A stretch of DNA of 64,000 bases from Marinomonas polaris DSM 16579 (GCF_900129155.1 NZ_FQVF01000010.1:124001-188000); one strand, 5' to 3'; shown: positions 47,604 to 55,648, counted from the first letter of the stretch. Made by a program: numbers and translations. The notes: generated from the sequence alone by a model not told the origin.

Positions 47604-48419
47604 ATGGCTGCAAAACTGTTCTTGTTAGATCTTGATTTTGCTTGCAAAAAAAATGGGATGTCCATAGATGTTAGCTTTCCAAATGGAGTTCGAGTGGAAG
47701 TAATTAAATTAGCTATAGATAAGCTATCAAACTCAATGAGAATGTATTCAGAAGTTTGCGCAGGGTTCGATAGGCTGAAACTTGTAGATCGAGAAGAAGC
47801 AATTGACAATCTTGATCGGGCATTTGAAGCAAAGCTTGAGGCATTCCATAGCCTTTATGACGTGTCGAAGTCTGAGTTTGACTACTTTGGGAATGCAGAT
47901 ACATCATTATTGATACTACTTCGAAACGCAATACACCATCGTGACCATACTTTGTTCCATAGTTGGAATTATGAGATGTTTCATAATAAAAGTTTAGAAA
48001 AAAATAGCGGCGCTGCATTTCTTATGGCAAGTCACATTGTTAATAGTGGGGCATATACATCTCGGTATTTCTATAGGCTTGATGAAATTTTAGACCGTAT
48101 TGACGACTCTAGGGCATCCCCTTACTTAGAAAATAAAATGGGCAAAAAGAATAGAGAGAAATTAACAAAGCAACTGAATGAAGATCTTTACTTTAGTTCA
48201 ATTGCATCGCAAGCAATAAGCGAACGCTATCCTAGTAAGCAGATTTATATAAATATCGTTCCAATATTTATTTCAGCCATGTCTAAAGTGTTTGGTCATT
48301 TCAAAGATAAAGGTGTTGATTTTAGTCGGTTTGATTCTGATGTAAATGTAAGTCACTTTACCAAAATTATGTGTATCGACTTTAAAGACATTGATTTTAA
48401 GCAAGTCCGTTTACCATGA
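47604..48419 (+). CDS. Unknown cassette protein with HEPN-like RNAIHH motif
   Basis: Protein of up to 271 residues, not recognised. It is mostly helical and soluble, with no signal peptide. LLILLRNAIHHRDH (Arg107 to His112) fits the Rx4H pattern with Asn after Arg that marks catalytic HEPN ribonucleases, and it follows a long helix as in that fold. One motif is not proof. The start is uncertain: ATG at 47604 has no clear ribosome site, Met19 (47658) is possible, and a GTTAGAT core-like sequence lies at 47624-47630. The stop is one base before the attC site, the usual cassette layout. A role in defence or toxicity is a guess from the motif and the Thoeris neighbour. Confidence 0.6.
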   Translation: MAAKLFLLDLDFACKKNGMSIDVSFPNGVRVEVIKLAIDKLSNSMRMYSEVCAGFDRLKLVDREEAIDNLDRAFEAKLEAFHSLYDVSKSEFDYFGNADTSLLILLRNAIHHRDHTLFHSWNYEMFHNKSLEKNSGAAFLMASHIVNSGAYTSRYFYRLDEILDRIDDSRASPYLENKMGKKNREKLTKQLNEDLYFSSIASQAISERYPSKQIYINIVPIFISAMSKVFGHFKDKGVDFSRFDSDVNVSHFTKIMCIDFKDIDFKQVRLP

Positions 48420-48420
48420 A

Positions 48421-48497
48421 ATCTAACAAGTCAATCAACTACGCGCCTTTCAGGCGCCGGACGCAGCAAAGCTGCGCCGGTTATTGAGGCGTTATGT
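48421..48497 (+). other. attC site 1
   Basis: Left core ATCTAAC (48421-48427) and right core GTTATGT (48491-48497). Inner arms TCAATCAAC and GTTATTGA pair with one extrahelical C, and the centre forms GC-rich hairpins (CGCAGC aaa GCTGCG). 77 bases. The expected recombination point is between G and TT of the right core. Confidence 0.78.
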
Positions 48498-48540
48498 GTT
48501 TTTAATCATATTTACCAATTACTAAAATAAGGATGTTGTA

Positions 48541-49983
48541 TTGAAATTTGAACATGAGATTGAAATTTTTATTAGAGATTATGTGAAAGATCTCAATGAA
48601 GGTACTGCTTCTATTTTTGCTGGAGCTGGGTTATCGATTCCGGCAGGTTTTGTGAACTGGTCGGAATTAATGCAAGAAATTGCACATGATCTAGGACTTG
48701 TTATTGATCGCGAAAATGATTTGGTATCTCTAGCTCAATTTCATGTCAATGAGAATAGAACAAGGTCAAAAATTAATAGGAAGATCATTGAAGAGTTTAC
48801 TGAAAATGCTGAGGAAACGTTAAATCACAATATTATTGCTCGATTACCAATATCATCGGTATGGACAACAAATTATGATAATTTAATTGAACAAGCATTT
48901 GCTAAAGAGAATAAAGTTGCTGATGTTAAACATACAAACAAACAACTTCTTACAAACAGACCTAAACGTGATGTTGTTGTGTATAAAATGCATGGTGATG
49001 CCAATCATTCATCAGATGCAATTTTGACTAAAGAAGATTATGAGCAATATCACCAAACTCATGAGCCTTTTATACATGCTTTATCGGGAGAATTAACGAC
49101 TAAAACTTTCTTGTTTATTGGTTTTAGTTTTACAGACCCTAATTTAGATTATGTTTTAAGCCGTTTGAATTTTAGGTTTTCAAAAGATAAAAAACAGCAC
49201 TATTGCCTAATAAAGAAACATTGTTTAAATGACGCACAAAATCCAGATCAAGCTACGTTAGATTACAATTCAAGAAAGCAGCAACTTGTTATTAATGATC
49301 TGAAGAGGTACGGAATAAAGTCTTTGGTTCTCGATGATTACGCACAAATAACTTCCATTCTTGAAGAAATTGAAAAGAGGTTTAAAAAGAAGACTATATT
49401 CATCTCTGGAAGTGCGGAAATATATGATCCTTATGAAAAAAATGAAGCTTTAGGTTTTATTCATTTGTTATCAAAAAAAATCATCGAAAAAAACTTTCGA
49501 ATCGTTAATGGTTTTGGTTGGGGTGTTGGTAGTTCGGTGATTAACGGCTCTTTAGAGGCAATAAGTGCTAATCCAATGAAATTTTCAGAATCCCAACTAA
49601 TACTAAAACCATTTCCTCAATTTGAATCAGGCAAGAAAAAGTTACCTGAGCTTTGGGAGGAATATCGACAAAAAATGATCTCGTTAAGTGGTATATCAGT
49701 TTTTCTATTTGGCAATAAGCGTGATGGCGATGCAATTGTAGAAGCGAATGGTTTAATACGTGAATTTGAAATCTCTAGGGATTTGGGAAACATATGTATT
49801 CCAATTGGTTGTACTGGTTATGCAACTGAATCTATATTAAAACTAATCTTGGCTAAGCCCACTGATTATTATGAAAATAGTGATGTTGTTGTGCCGTTGC
49901 TAGAGATGCTTTTAGAGTCAGATAAGCCATTATCCGAGAAAGTTGATGTAGTAATAGCTGTTATAAATGAAGTAATACAATAA
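48541..49983 (+). CDS. thsA: Thoeris defence protein ThsA (SIR2-SLOG NADase)
   Basis: Effector of the Thoeris anti-phage system, 480 residues, the same length and layout as Bacillus cereus ThsA. The SIR2 NADase domain (about 1-285) has IFAGAGLS, catalytic Asn111 in TTNYD and His151 in YKMHGD, plus FLFIGFSFTDPNLDYVLSR. The C-terminal SLOG domain (about 286-480; TIFISGSAEIY, NGFGWGVGSSVI, WEEYRQKMIS, REFEIS) senses the cyclic ADP-ribose isomer made by ThsB and triggers NAD depletion. The TTG start is supported by AAGGA 7 bases before it. thsB follows after 12 bases. Both genes lie in one cassette between attC sites 1 and 2. Confidence 0.96.
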   Translation: MKFEHEIEIFIRDYVKDLNEGTASIFAGAGLSIPAGFVNWSELMQEIAHDLGLVIDRENDLVSLAQFHVNENRTRSKINRKIIEEFTENAEETLNHNIIARLPISSVWTTNYDNLIEQAFAKENKVADVKHTNKQLLTNRPKRDVVVYKMHGDANHSSDAILTKEDYEQYHQTHEPFIHALSGELTTKTFLFIGFSFTDPNLDYVLSRLNFRFSKDKKQHYCLIKKHCLNDAQNPDQATLDYNSRKQQLVINDLKRYGIKSLVLDDYAQITSILEEIEKRFKKKTIFISGSAEIYDPYEKNEALGFIHLLSKKIIEKNFRIVNGFGWGVGSSVINGSLEAISANPMKFSESQLILKPFPQFESGKKKLPELWEEYRQKMISLSGISVFLFGNKRDGDAIVEANGLIREFEISRDLGNICIPIGCTGYATESILKLILAKPTDYYENSDVVVPLLEMLLESDKPLSEKVDVVIAVINEVIQ

Positions 49984-49995
49984 AGGAGTGAAATT

Positions 49996-50496
49996 ATGGC
50001 GAGGAAATGTTTTTTTAGCTTTCATTATCAACCAGATAATTGGCGAGTTTCTAAAATTAGAAATATTGGTGCTATTGAGGGAAACCAAGCAGCAAAAGAT
50101 AATGACTGGGAAACGGTAACTGGCGGCGGTGACAAAAAAATCAAGGAGTGGATCGATAAACAAATGGAAGGACGTACATGTACGGTGATTCTAGCTGGTT
50201 CGAAAACTGCTGATAGAAAATGGATAAACCATGAGATTGTTCAATCATGGAATAAAGGAAAAGGTGTATTAGTTATTTATATACACAACATTACAGATCG
50301 TCTTGATAATCAGTCGTCTAAAGGAGCTAATCCTCTATATTACGTGACGCATGGTACTACTAAAAAACGTCTATCAACAATTGCCAAATCTTATGATCCA
50401 CCATATACAACGAGTAAAGGTGTATACAATTATATCGCAAATAATATAGATTCATGGATTGAAGAAGCGATACAAATCCGAAAAGATAATCCCTAG
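49996..50496 (+). CDS. thsB: Thoeris defence protein ThsB (TIR domain)
   Basis: TIR-like sensor enzyme, 166 residues, which in known Thoeris systems turns NAD into a signal molecule on phage infection. It begins KCFFSFHYQPDNWRVSKIRN as ThsB proteins do, has the strand TCTVILAGSKT, and the probable catalytic Glu80 in KWINHEIVQSW. About 25 residues shorter than B. cereus ThsB in its C-terminal half. AAGGAG lies before the ATG. Its stop is five bases before attC site 2. Confidence 0.95.
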   Translation: MARKCFFSFHYQPDNWRVSKIRNIGAIEGNQAAKDNDWETVTGGGDKKIKEWIDKQMEGRTCTVILAGSKTADRKWINHEIVQSWNKGKGVLVIYIHNITDRLDNQSSKGANPLYYVTHGTTKKRLSTIAKSYDPPYTTSKGVYNYIANNIDSWIEEAIQIRKDNP

Positions 50497-50501
50497 TCAG
50501 C

Positions 50502-50603
50502 AGATAACAAGGGTTTTCAAGTCGGACAAATTACAGTTGGCTTTTGCTCGTTCCTCGCTAATTTTAGCCAAACTGTATTTTTCCGCTTAGCTTAGCGTTA
50601 GCT
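50502..50603 (+). other. attC site 2
   Basis: Left core AGATAAC (50502-50508) and right core GTTAGCT (50597-50603). Long imperfect stem: CGGACAAATTACAGTTGGCT pairs with AGCCAAACTGTATTTTTCCG (about 50576-50585 at its end), leaving an unpaired A, and the apex contains GCTCGTTCCTCGC. 102 bases, a classic attC shape. Confidence 0.88.
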
Positions 50604-50609
50604 TAAAAA

Positions 50610-50951
50610 ATGGACAAGAAACTTTCGAAAAAAATTGCTGAGTTTGAACCACAAGACGGAAATTGGTTAATTCTTGAGGATCTACTACAGCAAGCTCTTT
50701 CCAGCTCTGATTGTCAGGCGTACTACTCGGCGATATTCAAGCTGTTTGAGCATTACCCAGAGGAGGATGGTGCGGGTGTGTTTTGGACAGCCTTGCATGG
50801 GATGGAAGACACGGGCGGTTATGAAAAGAAATTATTGGAATCTTTTCGAAGGATTCCCTCAGAAATGGCTGAGACCATGTTGTTCCGTCTTCGAAACTCG
50901 GGACAGAAATATGTGTCGGGCGTGCCGATAGAAAGCTTAATCGAGGACTGA
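50610..50951 (+). CDS. Unknown acidic cassette protein, 113 residues
   Basis: Soluble acidic protein, not recognised. It begins MDKKLSKKIAEFEPQDGNW and contains EDGAGVFWTALHGMEDTGGY; the C-terminus ends SGVPIESLIED. The ATG is 7 bases after the attC core GTTAGCT with only TTAAAAA-like sequence between, so no ribosome site exists inside the cassette and translation must depend on upstream sequence or be leaderless. It could be an orphan immunity-like protein judging by size and charge, but there is no direct evidence. Confidence 0.7.
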   Translation: MDKKLSKKIAEFEPQDGNWLILEDLLQQALSSSDCQAYYSAIFKLFEHYPEEDGAGVFWTALHGMEDTGGYEKKLLESFRRIPSEMAETMLFRLRNSGQKYVSGVPIESLIED

Positions 50952-50964
50952 ATAACTTGAGAAA

Positions 50965-51069
50965 AGCTAACCAGTCATTCCAGTTCGTTCCGGTCCCGAT
51001 GGGCCTACACCGGGCGGCCTTTTCTCCGCTTCGCTACGCAAAGGCCGCCGCTGAATATTGGCGTTATAC
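50965..51069 (+). other. attC site 3
   Basis: Left core AGCTAAC (50965-50971) and right core GTTATAC (51063-51069). The apex hairpin GGCGGCCTTT (51013-51022) with AAAGGCCGCC (51040-51049) is perfect. The left core is the exact complement of the right core of attC 2, as expected when the 5' end of cassette 3 was once joined to its own attC in a circle. 105 bases. It ends the array. Confidence 0.82.
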
Positions 51070-51191
51070 CAGTTTGTAATCAACATGCTGAAATTAGAAC
51101 CATATGAAAAATAGCCCTTTTCATCTGACTCTAAATTCCGCGGTTGATGCCTTTCGTTTGGGCACTTAAAGCCCAAGCCTGCAAATACTCT

Positions 51192-52148
51192 TTAAAGCTT
51201 TTTCAATTCACCAGCTTTGTTCAACTGATATTCGTCAAGGTCGTTGGCGAGAAACAGATTGCCCGAATAATGGGCTTTGGCTTCTTGATAAATGTCCACG
51301 ATGGAAGGGGATAGGTTTGGGTTGGCTTGGTAGCGAGGGCTAAAGTGCGTTAACACTAAGTTGGGGATGTTAACTTGCTCGGCAAAGGTCGCTACAAGCT
51401 CTGCGTAACTGTGGCCGTAGCTGTTGCCTGACTTCTCAACGAGGTCTTTGGTGTAGGTGGCTTCATGAACCAGTACACTGGCGCCATGGCTTATTTGAGC
51501 CAATAGCTCTGGCTGGTCATTGTCGCCTGCTACAATGATTTTTTGCGGGTTTTTATCGTATAGCAAATAATCTTCACAATGGATTAGTTTGCCGTTTAGT
51601 TCAACATCTTGCCCCTTTTGTAGCTGCCCCCAATGTGGGCCTCTGGGGATGTTATGCCGCTCCAGTTTTTCCACATCCAAGCGCGGGTTGATGTCTTTTT
51701 CGGTAAAACAATAGGCATAAGAAGGGACTCTGTGAGACAGGGCGACCGTTTCCACGCGAACTTTTCTGAACTCGACAGATGGCAGATCATCAGTACAGAC
51801 AAACTCAATTTCATAGGGCAGATACAATTGTGTATGTTGCTGAGTCGCTTCCACCCATTCTCTTACACCACTTGGTGCCATAATTTTCAATGGCGCCTTG
51901 CGACCATTCATGGCGGCGCTTGCCAATATGCCTGGCAAGCCATAACAGTGATCGCCATGAATGTGAGTGATGAAGATAGCTTGTAAGGCATTGATCGATA
52001 AATTGGTATGAAGTATCTGATGTTGCGTTCCCTCACCACAATCAACAAGGTACCAGCCATTGCCTCTTTCTTCGCGTACCGCGAGGCCGGTTACATTACG
52101 AGTTTTGGTGGGAACGCCTGCCGATGTTCCAAGAAAGACAATATTCAT
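51192..52148 (-). CDS. rnz: Ribonuclease Z
   Basis: tRNA 3' processing endoribonuclease of the metallo-beta-lactamase fold, 318 residues. It starts MNIVFLGTSAGVPTKTRNV and has the zinc motif HIHGDH in FITHIHGDHCYGLPG, later VAGDND and LVHEATY, and the last ligand His in LTHFSPRY. The length fits the short bacterial form. It is the right-hand flank of the cassette array, on the opposite strand. Confidence 0.96.
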   Translation of the reverse strand: MNIVFLGTSAGVPTKTRNVTGLAVREERGNGWYLVDCGEGTQHQILHTNLSINALQAIFITHIHGDHCYGLPGILASAAMNGRKAPLKIMAPSGVREWVEATQQHTQLYLPYEIEFVCTDDLPSVEFRKVRVETVALSHRVPSYAYCFTEKDINPRLDVEKLERHNIPRGPHWGQLQKGQDVELNGKLIHCEDYLLYDKNPQKIIVAGDNDQPELLAQISHGASVLVHEATYTKDLVEKSGNSYGHSYAELVATFAEQVNIPNLVLTHFSPRYQANPNLSPSIVDIYQEAKAHYSGNLFLANDLDEYQLNKAGELKKL

Positions 52149-52354
52149 TTTTTACCTTGATACATAAAAGACGGGTTATCTTGCCTAAGCCTAATGTTTT
52201 CATGACCAAGCGGCAATCTTGGGCGGTATATACGGCTTATTATTTACCTAGATTCAAAAACGCACATCAGCAGCTGCTAAGAATTATTATCTTCTAAACA
52301 CTTCCTGAGCTAAAATACCGACCTTATTCGTACTTTAATACAAGAGATTTATAA

Positions 52355-52507
52355 ATGACCGCATTTGATACAAAAGTGGAAGAGCTGATTGCTAAGCATC
52401 CCCATTTAACCAAAGACGAAGCCATCAAAATTGTCACTGAGAAAAATAGCCGTAAGAAACAGAAGAGAAATGAAAGATCAAATAAAGGCGGTGCAAACAA
52501 GGGTTAG
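52355..52507 (+). CDS. Small basic protein, 50 residues
   Basis: Open frame beginning MTAFDTKVEELIAKHPHLTK followed by DEAIKIVTEKNSRKK and ending in a Lys/Arg/Gly-rich tail. It has a helical N-terminal half and a nucleic-acid-binding-like tail. Only a weak AAGAG site lies upstream. A strong terminator follows, and it is divergent from rnz. Function unknown; the call rests on codon pattern and the terminator. Confidence 0.5.
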   Translation: MTAFDTKVEELIAKHPHLTKDEAIKIVTEKNSRKKQKRNERSNKGGANKG

Positions 52508-52588
52508 CAATACGGTATATAACACTTTGTAAACACGCGGTTTCGAAGTTGTGCCTTAGTACATTCTTGGCGAAATGACACAGCAGAA

Positions 52589-52626
52589 AAAAGGCCCCTT
52601 TGTCATGTTGCAAAGGGGCCTTTTGC
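52589..52626. terminator. Bidirectional terminator
   Basis: 14-bp stem AAAAGGCCCCTTTG-type (52589-52602 with 52611-52624), eight-base loop, A and T runs at both ends; between the 50-residue gene and convergent gloA. Confidence 0.9.
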
Positions 52627-52636
52627 TTAATGTCGT

Positions 52637-53161
52637 TTAACTTGCCATGCGGCTTGCATTGAAAATTTCAATCCAATAACCGTCAGGGTCTTTAATAAAG
52701 GCAATGTTATTCATCTTGCCATCGCTTAGTTTTTTCTGGAATGGCACACCTAGCGTTTCAAAACGCTGACACGCGCCTTCTAGATCGGGCACATGAAAAC
52801 CAATGTGACCAAAACCACGAGGATCACTGTTACCATTGTGATATTGCGTATTGTCTGCGGTATCGTCCCAGTTATGGGTCAGTTCTAACATGGCAGGTCG
52901 ACCAAAGGTTTGCGCCGTTCGTTCTGAATCATCGTGACTGATATCAGAGAAATCTTCACCGTGAGTCAGAAAATACAAACTGAATTTCATGTCGGGAAAA
53001 TCGAGTTTCTTTAATAGCGTCATACCCATCACTCGGGTATAAAAATCGAGTGTGCGCACAGGATCGGCAATGCGCAACATGGTTTGGTTGAATACAAACC
53101 CGTTCGTTGCAGGGTCTTTTTCTTCACACAAGCCTTCGGCTTGTTCAAAATGACGACTCAT
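52637..53161 (-). CDS. gloA: Lactoylglutathione lyase (glyoxalase I)
   Basis: Detoxifies methylglyoxal as its glutathione hemithioacetal, 174 residues, VOC fold. It resembles the longer eukaryote-like type: [59 protein letters not shown] and the final [12 protein letters not shown] carrying metal ligands. This length and sequence type usually goes with zinc. Single gene. Confidence 0.94.
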   Translation of the reverse strand: MSRHFEQAEGLCEEKDPATNGFVFNQTMLRIADPVRTLDFYTRVMGMTLLKKLDFPDMKFSLYFLTHGEDFSDISHDDSERTAQTFGRPAMLELTHNWDDTADNTQYHNGNSDPRGFGHIGFHVPDLEGACQRFETLGVPFQKKLSDGKMNNIAFIKDPDGYWIEIFNASRMAS

Positions 53162-53246
53162 ATTTGTACTCCCGTGTGGTAATGAATGTATAACTTAGGA
53201 GCTGGGGGCTGGCTGCGAAATTCCAACCCCTTATGACCTTAATTCG

Positions 53247-54122
53247 TTAGTACGCCAGCGCCATCTCTGCCATTTTCATCGTATTTTCAAACGATTCACA
53301 GCCTGCGATAAACAAGCCGTTATGACAGAACATGGCATCGTCTAAACCTGTTACGTCTTGTAGTTCTTTATCTGACAATCCAGCCCACGGCGCGGGAAGT
53401 TTTTTACGGTCTTCAAACGAGCCTAGTTCGACAGGCACGGTTTGTATGCGCCATTGTCCTGTTTGAGATGGGTAAACCATAAACAAGGCATCTTGCGATA
53501 ATCTAAGAACCGTAGTTTTCCATGGCGTGTATTGTTCTAACACGATGACTCTTGGATCCTCGGCTTTTTCGATAGCGTCGGCTACGATGGTTTTTGCGTT
53601 TACGCCTCCGCTTGCTGCGGCGATGAACCGAGTTAATATGCGAGATGCAAAGGCAACCGCTTCATCGAAACAGGCATCAAAATCGCCTTCTTCTTGCCAT
53701 GTAGGATTAAACATAGAGATGGTTTGGCTCAGACTGATGCCTGTTTGTACGCCTTCTACGTGTCCGCAATCTATGGCGTCGATGGTAGATACTAAATTTT
53801 TATCCAGCGAGTTAGCGACTTCTTGATTACCCGCGCATATTTCTAGGCCGTATTTTTGCCAAACCAAGCCAAAAGAGGAAAACGGAATGCCGTTTTCTCG
53901 TGTACCTGCGCCGCCTTTTTGGTGGTGATCAAAACGGCCTTTGTCGGCGTCGTATATACCGCCTACGTCGACCACAATGTCGGCTTTGGCTATGATTTCT
54001 AAGTCACGTGTACGTACTAATTCTACAGACGGAAAAATGCTTTTAAGTGCGGCTACGGCAAATACGTCGTCTGCATGAAAGTTTGCATTGTGCGTTGCGA
54101 TTACTTGAGTTTGTTCGGTCAT
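53247..54122 (-). CDS. MYG1 family metal-dependent hydrolase
   Basis: MYG1/GAMM1 family protein, 291 residues, related to DHH-type phosphoesterases; eukaryotic MYG1 is a 3'-5' exonuclease acting on RNA. Visible motifs: THNANFHADDVFAVAAL with the metal His/Asp residues, VDVGGIYDADKGRFDHHQKG, IDAIDCGHVEG, and LSDKELQDVTGLDDAMFCHN near the end. The role in bacteria is not established. No signal peptide. Single gene upstream of gloA on the same strand. Confidence 0.88.
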   Translation of the reverse strand: MTEQTQVIATHNANFHADDVFAVAALKSIFPSVELVRTRDLEIIAKADIVVDVGGIYDADKGRFDHHQKGGAGTRENGIPFSSFGLVWQKYGLEICAGNQEVANSLDKNLVSTIDAIDCGHVEGVQTGISLSQTISMFNPTWQEEGDFDACFDEAVAFASRILTRFIAAASGGVNAKTIVADAIEKAEDPRVIVLEQYTPWKTTVLRLSQDALFMVYPSQTGQWRIQTVPVELGSFEDRKKLPAPWAGLSDKELQDVTGLDDAMFCHNGLFIAGCESFENTMKMAEMALAY

Positions 54123-54391
54123 TCTATAGTCTCTTTTATTGATATCATTTCACTTAACAGCACACACGTCACTTCACAGTACATACGTACCAAGGGTCGG
54201 CATTTTACGGGGTTTTAATGATGGGTGACACCCTTCGTTTCAACCGTATCTCAGACAAGCTTACGTAAAAGCCAATAAGAATAGTGTTGAACCACTGAAT
54301 TTGTCGGAAAAGGGTAAAGATAGTCTAGGCGTTGTTTTGCTCGCTCTGTGCTTATTGTTAAGCCGAAAAAATAGGAATATGATTCCTAAAA

Positions 54392-54498
54392 CCTTAGGGG
54401 AGTAGTCTCTCAGCTTTGTCTGAGATAACCGTCAACAGTCTCCGAACAGTCGTTCGTGGCGGTTATGTCCAGTTTTTTGGATTGACCAGACTTAAGGC
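54392..54498 (+). ncRNA. Probable yybP-ykoY (manganese) riboswitch aptamer
   Basis: The leader of the antiporter gene contains CCTTAGGGGAGTAG, matching the GGGGAGTA core of the yybP-ykoY class. CCTTA near 54393 pairs with TTAAGG at 54492-54497 to close P1, and inside are hairpins TCTCAG/CTGAGA, TAACCG/CGGTTA and TCCAG...GGA. Members sense Mn2+ and control metal transporters. Identified by eye; the second docking loop is less certain. Confidence 0.65.
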
Positions 54499-54554
54499 AA
54501 GCGTTGTTCTCGGGGTGGAGGGCAATTCTTGCCTTTTGTCATTTCCACCCCGAG
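54494..54554 (+). promoter_or_regulatory. Riboswitch expression platform with alternative hairpins
   Basis: AAGGCAAG (54494-54501), overlapping the 3' strand of P1, can pair with CTTGCCTT (54528-54535), which is followed by TT. CTCGGGGTGGA (54509-54519) can instead pair with TCCACCCCGAG (54544-54554). These pairings exclude one another, consistent with a ligand-controlled switch. The gap 54123-54391 shows no other feature. Confidence 0.5.
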
Positions 54555-54676
54555 GGTAAGACTGTGTTTCCTATCATTGCTTTTCTAACTTTTGTGTTTT
54601 GTTTGTCGAGATCATTACGATTTCTGTCCACTGTTTTTTATACATCGTCTTTTTCCTTTATCCGTGAGGTAACGTT

Positions 54677-55648
54677 ATGACGCTCGCTATTTTCGCCTTA
54701 TTAGGTGGTTTTATTTTGCTGGTGTGGAGTGCGGATCGGTTTGTGGAAGGGGCGGCTGTGGCGGCAAAATACGCAGGTATGCCTCCATTGCTGATTGGTA
54801 TGGTGATTGTTGGTTTTGGTACCTCGGCACCAGAAATGGTGGTGTCTGCGATGGCAGCAATGGATGGTAATCCTGATCTTGCTTTGGGTAATGCGCTGGG
54901 TTCGAATATTGTAAATACGGGGTTGATTTTGGGTGTGACGGCCCTGATTGCGCCGATTATGGTGCAATCTAATATTGTTCGAAAAGAACTTCCGTTGTTG
55001 CTGTTAATTGGTTTGGTATTTGGTTATTTGATTTGGGATGGGTCGTTGACACGTTTTGAGTCTGCACTTTTGTTGGTTGGTTTTTTTGCTTTGGTTGGCT
55101 GGAGTATTTATTCTGCAATGAAAGGCAAAGGTGATGCACTCGAAGGCGAAATGGAACAAGAGCTGGTGACTCATATTATGTCTAAATCCAGAGCCATTTT
55201 TTGGTTGGTGTTTGGTCTTGTTGTGTTGATCATTAGTTCTCGTGTATTGGTATGGGGAGCGGTGAATATTGCCCAGGCATTTGGGGTGAGCGATTTGATT
55301 ATCGGCCTTACGATTGTTGCATTGGGGACGTCGCTGCCAGAACTGGCGGCTTCTATTATTGCCGTTAGAAAAGGTGAACATGATATTGCCATTGGTAATG
55401 TGGTTGGTTCGAACATGTTTAACCTACTGGCAGTAATAGGGATTGCGGGTACTATATCGCCAATGACAAACTTGTCTGCCGATGTACTGTCACGCGATTG
55501 GCTGGTGATGATGGGGATGACGGTTGTGTTATTAATTATGGCATATGGTTTCCGTCGAGCTGGTCGTATTAATCGCTATGAAGGAGCCGTTCTGTTGCTC
55601 GCTTTTGCCGCTTATAATGTCTGGTTAGTCTCATCAGTCATTGGGTGA
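54677..55648 (+). CDS. Calcium/sodium antiporter, CaCA family (YrbG-like)
   Basis: Inner-membrane cation exchanger, 323 residues with about ten membrane segments in two inverted halves. The two alpha-repeats read GFGTSAPEMVVS with GNALGSNIVNTGLILG, and ALGTSLPELAASI with GNVVGSNMFNLLAV; the Glu in each binds the ion. The probable manganese riboswitch in its leader suggests that the substrate or the control involves Mn2+. The mscS-type gene follows 43 bases downstream and may be co-transcribed. Confidence 0.93.
   Translation: MTLAIFALLGGFILLVWSADRFVEGAAVAAKYAGMPPLLIGMVIVGFGTSAPEMVVSAMAAMDGNPDLALGNALGSNIVNTGLILGVTALIAPIMVQSNIVRKELPLLLLIGLVFGYLIWDGSLTRFESALLLVGFFALVGWSIYSAMKGKGDALEGEMEQELVTHIMSKSRAIFWLVFGLVVLIISSRVLVWGAVNIAQAFGVSDLIIGLTIVALGTSLPELAASIIAVRKGEHDIAIGNVVGSNMFNLLAVIGIAGTISPMTNLSADVLSRDWLVMMGMTVVLLIMAYGFRRAGRINRYEGAVLLLAFAAYNVWLVSSVIG

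Larger units (their letters stand above)
47604..51069 (+). mobile_element. Integrase-less integron cassette array (CALIN type) of three cassettes
   Basis: Three consecutive units, each an open frame on the plus strand ending 1-13 bases before an imperfect palindrome with integron attC layout (R'' ...AAC at the left, GTT... core at the right). Cassette 1 is a HEPN-like unknown, cassette 2 is Thoeris thsAB, cassette 3 is a 113-residue unknown. The genes are low in GC while the attC folds are richer. No intI is present in the window; the flanks are the M32 peptidase and rnz genes. The left limit is uncertain. Confidence 0.8.

Noticed and set aside
47604-51069. Prophage or transposon carrying the Thoeris genes
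   Set aside because: No transposase, phage integrase, terminal inverted repeats or target duplication were seen, while three attC-like sites explain the layout.
51150-51182. Terminator for rnz at TTGGGC...GCCCAA
   Set aside because: A six-base stem without a T-run on the minus strand; too weak to call.
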